Assembly (NCBI GenBank): GCA_964544115.1
Contig: CAZJBP010000108.1
Coordinates: 1 to 13,339, forward strand
Reading direction: 5' to 3'
Source: CAZJBP01 sp964544115
Lineage (GTDB): Bacteria > Verrucomicrobiota > Kiritimatiellia > UBA8416 > JADHWI01
DNA: 13,339 bases
A program made the position numbers and the translations under genes. Of the stretch, positions 7,733 to 13,339 are shown in pieces (within the stretch, counting starts at the first letter, position 1; each line of letters starts with the position of its first letter). Below the pieces are notes generated by a model, which worked only from the letters and a program-made list of their open reading frames with translations, did not search any database and was not told the origin of the DNA.

Positions 7733-9115
7733 GTGCGCCTCTCACATCGCATCATCATGGGCGCCGGATGTGTGTCGGCCCTGCTCGCGTGCGTTCAGCG
7801 CAGCGCGGCGCTGGGACCCCACGAGGTGGCGCTTGTCGTTAATGAATCGTCCGCCGATTCAGTAAAGGTGGCCGAGGCGTTCGTGCGGATCCGCTCCGTT
7901 CCGGAAGCGAACATCATCCGCCTGCGGCTGCCGGGGGAGTGGTCTCGCGAAGGCGCTGCGGTGACTCCGGAGGAATTCCGCTCGCGGATCTACGAGCCCG
8001 TGTCGGCCGCGCTGCTCGGGCGAGGGCTGGGGCACATCCTGGCCTGGGCCTATTCAGTTGATTTCCCGACTGCGATCGGAACGGTGCCGCAGGTGTCGCT
8101 GACCGGCATGACGTTTGTGCGCGGCCGCACACTCTCTTTGGAGGATATCGACAAGGCGCGGTATAGGTCGCCTCTCTACGCGGGTCCTGACGGGAACGGC
8201 GATGAGCCACACTATTCGCAGAGCCTGGACACGATGCGCGAGTGGGTGGGGGCGGAGGACATGCCCATCCCGGCGATGATGCTGGGGGTGACGGGCTCGC
8301 TGGGCAACTCGGTGGAGGTGATCGTCAAGTGCCTGGAGGCTGCCAGCGCCGCCGACGGGACGGAGCCGACGGGGACGATCTTCTTCGTCAGGAGCGATAA
8401 CATCCGCTCGAAATGCCGCGAATGGGAGTTTGGCGGGGCGGTGGCCGAGTTGTCGCGGGCTGGAGTGCGCGCGGAGATCGTTGAGGCGATGCCGCCGAGA
8501 GGAGTTCCGGTCGCGGGCATGATGGTCGGTTCGGCGGTCGTCGACCCGTTGGTCTCAGGGCCTTATCTGGGCGGCTGCATGGCGGAGCACCTCACGAGCC
8601 TGGCTGGCGTATTCAGTTCGGCTTCCCAGACGAAGTTGACGGCGTGGATCGGGGCGGGCGCGGCGGCCAGTTGTGGCACGGTCAGCGAACCGTTCTCCGC
8701 GTGGCCGAAGTTCCCCCATGCGCGGTTCTTCGTTCACTATGCGGGTGGCTGCACGATGCTTGAGAGTTTTGTGCAGTCCGTGCGCAGCCCGCTCCAGCTG
8801 CTGCTGGTGGGTGACCCGCTGGCGTCGCCCTGGGGGCGGTGCGGGGACGCCGCGCTGACCCTCCGCGGGGTGGGGGACCGGACTCGCGCCCGAAAGGTGA
8901 GGGTGGAGGCCCTCCTTGCCGGTCGCGACGCCTCGCGATACCGGCGGGTGACGCACTATCTCGACGGCCGGAGGGTAGCGGAGGGTGGCGTCGTTTGGCT
9001 GGATTTGTCCGCAGTTGCGGACGGTCGCCATGTGCTGCGAAGCGTGGCGTATGCAACGGGGCTCGTGCGGCCGCAGGTGTTCGTCGAGAGGAGCTTTACG
9101 GTGGTGAGCGAATGA
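7733..9115 (+). CDS. Secreted TIGR03790-family protein of unknown function
   Basis: This 460-residue protein matches what I recognise as the TIGR03790 family. An N-terminal signal sequence (about 1-26, cleavage near SAA-LG) points to export. The main domain (about 28-368) begins EVALVVNESSADSVKVAEAFVRIRSVPEANI and ends with the most diagnostic blocks: AEHLTSLAGV (284-293), AASCGTVSEP (311-320), KFPHARFFVHYAGG (326-339) and SPLQLLLVGDPLASPW (352-367). A C-terminal part (about 375-460) looks like a small beta-sandwich. The family is uncharacterised. From memory, its description notes co-occurrence with exosortase, but no exosortase or PEP-CTERM segment is visible here. The GAxASxGTVxEP and GDPL blocks loosely recall gingipain-type (C25) peptidases; His286 and Cys314 could be tested, but activity is unproven. 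The GTG start has GGGG 9 nt upstream; an ATG at 7757 is the alternative. The stop overlaps the phosphatase gene (ATGA). Confidence 0.8.
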   Translation: MRLSHRIIMGAGCVSALLACVQRSAALGPHEVALVVNESSADSVKVAEAFVRIRSVPEANIIRLRLPGEWSREGAAVTPEEFRSRIYEPVSAALLGRGLGHILAWAYSVDFPTAIGTVPQVSLTGMTFVRGRTLSLEDIDKARYRSPLYAGPDGNGDEPHYSQSLDTMREWVGAEDMPIPAMMLGVTGSLGNSVEVIVKCLEAASAADGTEPTGTIFFVRSDNIRSKCREWEFGGAVAELSRAGVRAEIVEAMPPRGVPVAGMMVGSAVVDPLVSGPYLGGCMAEHLTSLAGVFSSASQTKLTAWIGAGAAASCGTVSEPFSAWPKFPHARFFVHYAGGCTMLESFVQSVRSPLQLLLVGDPLASPWGRCGDAALTLRGVGDRTRARKVRVEALLAGRDASRYRRVTHYLDGRRVAEGGVVWLDLSAVADGRHVLRSVAYATGLVRPQVFVERSFTVVSE

Positions 9116-9636
9116 GACGATGCGTGTTCTTTGATCGCGACGGCGTGGTGAACCGCTCGCCCGGCCCGGGGTACGTCGAGCGCTGGGAGGAGTTCGTCCT
9201 TCTCGACGGCTTTGTTGATGCGTTGCGCGTCGTACGTCGACACGGGTGGGACGCGGTGATCGTGACCAACCAGCGTGGCGTGGCGCTAGGGGTCATGTCG
9301 ATGGAGGAGGTGGACCGCATCCATGCCGGGCTGAAGCAGGTGCTGGACGAGCGGCACGGGCTGTCGGTGCTGGACATCCGGGTCTGCCCGCACGGCAAAG
9401 ACGCATGCTTGTGCCGCAAGCCGCAGCCGGGAATGATCCTGGACGCAGCGCGCCTGCACGGTATCGATCTTGCCGCCTCGTGGATGGCGGGAGACTCCGA
9501 GAGCGATGTCGAGGCCGGCCGCCGAGCGGGATGCCGCACCATCCGCATCTGCGCTGCCGGGGACCCGACCCAGGCCGACGAGCGCGTCGAATCGATCGAC
9601 GCGCTGGCGGCTCTGCTGGACGGTCTGCTCGGATGA
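9112..9636 (+). CDS. HAD-IIIA phosphatase, GmhB-like (heptose-bisphosphate or histidinol-phosphate phosphatase)
   Basis: This 174-residue cytoplasmic phosphatase belongs to the group that includes D-glycero-D-manno-heptose 1,7-bisphosphate 7-phosphatase (GmhB) and the N-terminal half of E. coli HisB. Motif I is FFDRDGVVN (nucleophile Asp8, acid/base Asp10), motif II is VTNQRG (51-56), motif III is CRKPQPGM (101-108, Lys103) and motif IV is MAGDSESDVEAG (125-136). A zinc loop is formed by Cys92-x-His94 and Cys99-x-Cys101; the spacing is short, as in HisB-N and in some GmhB proteins. GYVE near residue 20 and KPxPGM look more like GmhB. The start is the ATG in the 4-nt overlap with the TIGR03790 gene; an upstream extension would lie entirely inside that gene. 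The gene order (hisD-hisC-hisB nearby, histidinol phosphatase otherwise missing) keeps the histidine role open, so I give no symbol. Confidence 0.85.
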   Translation: MRRCVFFDRDGVVNRSPGPGYVERWEEFVLLDGFVDALRVVRRHGWDAVIVTNQRGVALGVMSMEEVDRIHAGLKQVLDERHGLSVLDIRVCPHGKDACLCRKPQPGMILDAARLHGIDLAASWMAGDSESDVEAGRRAGCRTIRICAAGDPTQADERVESIDALAALLDGLLG

Positions 9637-9803
9637 CCATCCTTCCGGCTCTGTGGTACCTGCGCGGCTTCCTCACATCGAAGGCATGGGCGCGAGTGGG
9701 TGTCGCTGCCGCCATCCTGTTGACCTTTCCGTTGTGCTGGGATCGGTCGGATAGCGAGGTTCAGCGGCGGCCAGTGGACAGTCTCACACTTCATGAAGTG
9801 TGA
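9633..9803 (+). CDS. Short membrane ORF ending inside the palindrome; possible gene remnant
   Basis: This 56-codon ORF starts at an ATG that overlaps the phosphatase stop by 4 nt (ATGA), the same coupling seen upstream, which suggests it is or was a translated gene. It reads MTILPALWYLRGFL, a short basic stretch, and one hydrophobic segment (about 22-36, VGVAAAILLTFPLCW), then a polar tail. The last eight codons (DSLTLHEV) and the stop lie within the 34-bp palindrome at 9777-9810. I do not recognise a family. It could be a genuine small membrane protein, or the N-terminus of a longer membrane protein cut short by insertion or rearrangement at the palindrome. No strong ribosome-binding site is seen. 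Confidence 0.45.
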   Translation: MTILPALWYLRGFLTSKAWARVGVAAAILLTFPLCWDRSDSEVQRRPVDSLTLHEV

Positions 9804-9810
9804 GACTGTC
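9777..9810. repeat. Perfect 34-bp palindrome between convergent operons
   Basis: The half-site GACAGTCTCACACTTCA is followed immediately by its exact reverse complement, giving 17 uninterrupted base pairs centred between 9793 and 9794. Pairing stops at 9776/9811. As RNA it would form a long stem with a tiny CATG-type loop on either strand. There is no T-run after it in either direction, so it is not a textbook intrinsic terminator. It is less GC-rich (about 47%) than the surrounding DNA. It lies at the junction of the plus-strand operon and the converging gyrBA pair. It could be a bidirectional terminator, a dispersed palindromic repeat or a dimeric-protein binding site. Confidence 0.9.
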
Positions 9811-9869
9811 GGTGCCCGGTGTCGCAGGCGGGAAGGGCTCGGATCTTCTTGTTGCGTGCCGCCTAGAGA

Positions 9870-12365
9870 CTACTCCGCTGAGGGGGGGCTTCCGGCACCC
9901 TCGCCCTCGAGGGGCGGGGCCGGTTCCTCGCTCTCGGGTGGCACGCACGTGGCCGACACAAGCTGGTCGCCCTCGTCGAGGTTGATCAGTCGCACGCCCT
10001 GCGTGTTGCGGCCGATGATGCGCAGGTCGCGCACCGGCGACCGGACCATCATGCCGGTGGCGGTCATCATCATCACGGAGTCGTCCTCGCGGACGGCGTG
10101 GGCGGAGACCACCTTGCCGTTGCGCTCGGAGGTCTGGATGCCGATGAGGCCCTTGCCGCCCCGCCGCTGGATGCGGAACTCATCGAACGCGGTGCGCTTG
10201 CCGTAGCCGTTGGCCGTGGTGATGAGGAAGGTCGCCATCGGATCGACCACGTCGAGGCTGCACACAAGGTCGCCTTCCGCCAGGTCGATGCCATTCACGC
10301 CCGTGGCCGTCCGGCCCATCGAGCGGACCTGGATCTCGGGGAACCGGATGGTCATCCCGTTCGCGGTGGTCAGCATGACCTCGTCGCTTCCGCCGGTGAG
10401 GCGCACCTGGATCAGGTGATCCCCCTCCTCGATGTTGATCGCGTTGATGCCGGACACGCGGACGTTGCGGTAGTCGGCCAGGCAAGTCTTCTTGACCACG
10501 CCCTGTTCGGTCGCAAAGAACACGTGCTGGTCGTCGCGGAACTCGCGGATGCGCAGCATGGCGGCGACCTTCTCGCCATCCTGCAGCTGGAGCAGGTTGA
10601 CGATGGCCTTTCCGGGCGAGGTGCGGGGGGCCTCGGGAATGTCGAAGGCCCTCTCGGCGTAGACCCGTCCAAAACTGGTGAAGAACAGCATGGTGTCGTG
10701 AGTGGCGGCCAGGAAGAGCGTTTCGACGAAATCCTCCTCCTTCATGGCTGCGCCCGTGACGCCCTTGCCTCCGCGGCGCTGTTCGCGGTACGTGTCCAGC
10801 GGGACCCGCTTGATGTACCCCTTGTGGCTGAGGGTCACCACGCAGGGCTCATCTGCGATCAGATCCTCGATGTTGACGTCGTCCTGGGCGATCGTGAGCT
10901 CCGTGCGCCGCTCATCGCCGTAGGCCTCGCGGAGTTGGCGCAGCTCGTCCTTGATCACGCCGTAGATCTTGGCCTCGTGGGCCAGCAGGTCTTTGAGCCG
11001 TTCAATCTCGAGCTGCAACTGGCGGAACTCCGCCTCGAGCTTCTCGCGCTCCAGGCCCGTCAGCTGGTACAGGCGCATGTCGAGGATGGCGCGAGTCTGC
11101 ACGTCGCTCAGCCCCAGCTGCGACACCAGGGTCGTGTGAGCTGCATCGCGGTTCGTGGAGGTGCGGATGATGCGAACCACCTCGTCGATGTGGTCCAGCG
11201 CCTTGAGCAGGCCCTCCAGGATGTGCGCGCGCGCCTCGGCCTTCGCCAGTTCGAATCGCGCCCTCCGGGTCACGACTTCGAACCGGTGCTGCACGAAGCA
11301 CTCGATCAGCTCCTTGAGGTTCATCAGCTTCGGCCGGCCATCCACGATCGCGAGCATGTTCGCGCCGAAGGTCATCTGCATCTGGGTGTGCTTGTACAGA
11401 TTGTTGAGCACGACGTCGGGGATGACGCCCTTCTTCAGCTCGACGATGACGCGGACGGGCTCTTTCTGGTTCGATTCATCGCGCAGGTCGGAGATGCCCT
11501 CGATGACTTTGTTCTGGACCAGCTCGGCGATGGTCTCGATCAGACGGCTTTTGTTGACGGTGTAGGGAAGCTCGGTGATCAGGATCCGTTCGCGTCCGGC
11601 CGCCATCTCCTCGACATGGGCGCGTCCACGTACGCGGAGCTGACCGCGGCCGGTCTTGTACATCTGCTCAATGGGGCTGAGGCCGCAGATGATTCCTTCG
11701 GTGGGGAAGTCAGGCCCCTTAATATGCTCCATCAGGTCGGCCACCGTTACGGTGGGGTCATCGATGTAGGCCGTGATCCCGTCGACCAGCTCGCACAGGT
11801 TGTGCGGCGGAATGTTCGTGGCCATGCCTACGGCGATGCCCGTCGAGCCGTTGAGCAGGAGGTTGGGCACCTTCGAGGGGAGCACCAGCGGCTGCTGCAG
11901 GGATTCGTCGTAGTTTGGCCCGAAGGCGACGGTATCCTTCTCGATGTCAGCCAGGAGCTCCTCGGCCATCCGGGCCATGCGCACCTCGGTGTAACGCATG
12001 GCGGCCGGCGCGTCGCCGTCGCGGGATCCGAAGTTGCCCTGCCCGTCGACCAGCGTGTAGCGCATGGAGAAGTCCTGCGCCATGCGGACGATGGTGTCGT
12101 AGACGGCGGAGTCGCCGTGGGGGTGGTACTTACCGATCACGTCACCGACGACGCGGGCGGACTTCTTGTAGGCCGAATTGTGAGTGTTGCCCAGCTCCTG
12201 CATCGCGAAGAGCACCCGGCGATGCACCGGCTTCAGGCCGTCGCGGGCATCGGGCAGCGCCCGGCCGACGATCACGCTCATCGAGTAATCGATGTAGGCC
12301 GAGCTGAGCTCGTTCTCGATGTTGACGTTCCGTGGCCCGACGGGCCGCTGCTGTAGGTCGTCCAT
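9870..12365 (-). CDS. gyrA: DNA gyrase subunit A
   Basis: GyrA is the breakage-reunion subunit that, with GyrB, introduces negative supercoils. The protein is complete at 831 residues. The winged-helix region has ALPDARDGLKPVHRRVLFAM (36-55), the HPHGDSAVYDTIVRMAQ stretch (81-97) and the active-site Tyr125 in AAMRYTEVRM. At the quinolone-determining positions it carries Ser86 and Asp90 (E. coli Ser83 and Asp87), the usual susceptible residues. The C-terminal beta-pinwheel (about 500-805) holds the GyrA box QRRGGKG at 529-535, which marks gyrase rather than topoisomerase IV, and a second exact copy at 733-739. A short acidic, Pro/Gly-rich tail follows. The ATG is two bases after the gyrB stop, so the two are co-transcribed. 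The stop (TAG) is 59 nt from the palindrome. Confidence 0.97.
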   Translation of the reverse strand: MDDLQQRPVGPRNVNIENELSSAYIDYSMSVIVGRALPDARDGLKPVHRRVLFAMQELGNTHNSAYKKSARVVGDVIGKYHPHGDSAVYDTIVRMAQDFSMRYTLVDGQGNFGSRDGDAPAAMRYTEVRMARMAEELLADIEKDTVAFGPNYDESLQQPLVLPSKVPNLLLNGSTGIAVGMATNIPPHNLCELVDGITAYIDDPTVTVADLMEHIKGPDFPTEGIICGLSPIEQMYKTGRGQLRVRGRAHVEEMAAGRERILITELPYTVNKSRLIETIAELVQNKVIEGISDLRDESNQKEPVRVIVELKKGVIPDVVLNNLYKHTQMQMTFGANMLAIVDGRPKLMNLKELIECFVQHRFEVVTRRARFELAKAEARAHILEGLLKALDHIDEVVRIIRTSTNRDAAHTTLVSQLGLSDVQTRAILDMRLYQLTGLEREKLEAEFRQLQLEIERLKDLLAHEAKIYGVIKDELRQLREAYGDERRTELTIAQDDVNIEDLIADEPCVVTLSHKGYIKRVPLDTYREQRRGGKGVTGAAMKEEDFVETLFLAATHDTMLFFTSFGRVYAERAFDIPEAPRTSPGKAIVNLLQLQDGEKVAAMLRIREFRDDQHVFFATEQGVVKKTCLADYRNVRVSGINAINIEEGDHLIQVRLTGGSDEVMLTTANGMTIRFPEIQVRSMGRTATGVNGIDLAEGDLVCSLDVVDPMATFLITTANGYGKRTAFDEFRIQRRGGKGLIGIQTSERNGKVVSAHAVREDDSVMMMTATGMMVRSPVRDLRIIGRNTQGVRLINLDEGDQLVSATCVPPESEEPAPPLEGEGAGSPPSAE

Positions 12366-12367
12366 GT

Positions 12368-13339
12368 TCAGATATCCAGATTCTTGACGTTAAGGGCGTT
12401 ATCTTCGATGAACTGGCGACGGGGCTCGACTTCATCGCCCATCAGCAGCGTGAACATCCCCTCCGCCTTGACGGCGTCCTCGAGGACTACCCGCAGGAGC
12501 TTGCGAACGTCGGGTTTCATGGTGGTGTCGAAGAGCTGCTGGGGGTTCATTTCCCCCAACCCTTTGAACCGCTGGATGCGCCGCCCCTTCCGCCCCTGCA
12601 GGCGAATGGCATCCAGCAACTCCGGAAGGGATCGAACTTCGCGCGAATCGTCGCCGCTGATCAACTGGCCCAGGGGCGTGTCCGGCGACCGGTACTGCGC
12701 CAGAGTGAACCCGCAGGACTCGACTTGCGACACGGCCCGGGCCAGCGGCGCGGCCGCATGGACCTCGGCGATGATGAACGAGGCGCCGGCGGAGCGCTCC
12801 TCGGCGTCCCCGTCCACCACCACCACCTGGGCGCCGGTCTCCCGCTCGAACGCTTCGCGCAGCGCGGCGATCTGTTCTTCCGTGTGCGCGTAACGGACCT
12901 CCCGGACGCCGGCCTTGTCCAACGTCACCAGATAGCGCGGGAAGGCGCGCGCCGCGGAGTCCCACTGCAGAAGGTAATCGTCCACCGAGAGGCGCTTGCG
13001 CTCGAGCGACTGCACGACCTGCTCGATGTCCACGAGCGCCTCAAGGAGGCGCAGCAGGTCCGGCCCGGCCACTTCACGCCCGCCCGCCGCGCAGGCCAGG
13101 CGCATGTCGCGCGCCCCCAGCTCGAGGAGGCGCCGGTTCAGCTCCAGGTCGGATGCGATGTACTCCTCTTCGGCCCGGCGGGTGATGCGATACAGCGGCG
13201 GCTGGGCCAGGTACACGTAGCCCCGGTCGATGAGGGTCGGCATCTGCCGGTAGAAGAAGGTCAGCAGCAGCGTGCGGATGTGGGCGCCATCCACGTCGGC
13301 GTCTGTCATGATGATGATCTTGTGGTAACGCACCTTGTC
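12368..13339 (-). CDS. gyrB: DNA gyrase subunit B, C-terminal part (partial)
   Basis: GyrB is the ATPase/TOPRIM subunit of gyrase. Only the last 323 residues are in the window; the 5' part lies beyond the right edge. The visible sequence opens inside the TOPRIM domain with KIIIMTDADVDGAHIRTLLLTFFYR, including the metal-binding Asp residues of DADVDG, then YVYLAQPPLY. About 190 less conserved residues follow, comparable with the insert in E. coli-type GyrB. It ends with RIQRFKGLGEMNPQQLFDTTM, LMGDEVEPRRQFIEDNAL and a terminal NLDI, typical of gyrase B. The closeness to the full E. coli C-terminal length indicates that the insert is present. The stop TGA is separated from the gyrA ATG by two bases. 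Confidence 0.97.
   Translation of the reverse strand, partial: DKVRYHKIIIMTDADVDGAHIRTLLLTFFYRQMPTLIDRGYVYLAQPPLYRITRRAEEEYIASDLELNRRLLELGARDMRLACAAGGREVAGPDLLRLLEALVDIEQVVQSLERKRLSVDDYLLQWDSAARAFPRYLVTLDKAGVREVRYAHTEEQIAALREAFERETGAQVVVVDGDAEERSAGASFIIAEVHAAAPLARAVSQVESCGFTLAQYRSPDTPLGQLISGDDSREVRSLPELLDAIRLQGRKGRRIQRFKGLGEMNPQQLFDTTMKPDVRKLLRVVLEDAVKAEGMFTLLMGDEVEPRRQFIEDNALNVKNLDI

Noticed and set aside
8839..9111. N-terminal extension of the HAD phosphatase
   Set aside because: It overlaps the TIGR03790 gene entirely, and motif I begins only five residues after the ATG at 9112, as is normal for the family.
9892..9923. GC-rich imperfect hairpin near the 3' end of gyrA
   Set aside because: It lies inside the last gyrA codons, has mismatches and no T-run, and is explained by Pro/Gly/Glu codons in a GC-rich genome.
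10098..12356. A 752-codon plus-strand open frame opposite gyrA
   Set aside because: It is antisense to a fully conserved gyrA. The translation is compositionally odd (rich in D, H, V, L) and matches no family.
1..13339. CRISPR arrays, tRNA/rRNA genes, insertion sequences, riboswitches
   Set aside because: No spaced direct repeats, cloverleaf sequences, transposase frames or recognised leader elements were seen. Almost all bases are coding and no gene-free stretch exceeds about 70 bases.

Overview
The window is GC-rich, almost completely coding DNA from a Gram-negative-type bacterium. The envelope genes (a signal-peptide TPR protein, ExbB/ExbD/TonB-like proteins, a GmhB-like phosphatase) and a TIGR03790-family protein suggest a member of the Planctomycetes-Verrucomicrobia-Chlamydiae-type lineages, for example Kiritimatiellota, Lentisphaerota or Planctomycetota. 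This is inference from gene content; no rRNA gene is present to settle it.

Layout. Bases 1-207 are the 3' end of uvrA. From about 257 to 9803 there are ten tightly packed plus-strand genes that look like one operon. First comes an envelope module: a large secreted TPR protein, an ExbB/TolQ-type channel, an ExbD/TolR-type partner and a small TonB-like protein. Next come hisD, hisC and hisB, joined to the preceding gene and to each other by 1- to 4-nt overlaps. Then come a secreted TIGR03790-family protein, a GmhB/HisB-N-type HAD phosphatase and a 56-codon membrane ORF. The last ORF ends inside a perfect 34-bp palindrome (9777-9810). On the other side, converging on it, is the minus-strand pair gyrB (C-terminal part, running off the right edge) and gyrA (complete).

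How the genes work together. HisB (IGP dehydratase), HisC (histidinol-phosphate aminotransferase) and HisD (histidinol dehydrogenase) cover the late histidine pathway except for histidinol-phosphate phosphatase. The HAD phosphatase two genes downstream could be GmhB (heptose pathway) or could fill that gap. The TPR-ExbB-ExbD-TonB-like set looks like a cell-envelope motor module. However, the acidic membrane residues that carry proton coupling in characterised ExbD and ExbB are replaced here by Asn and Arg, and the TonB-like anchor has no His. This is the most unusual protein-level feature of the window. The loop-poor 34-bp palindrome lacking a U-tract is the most unusual DNA-level feature.
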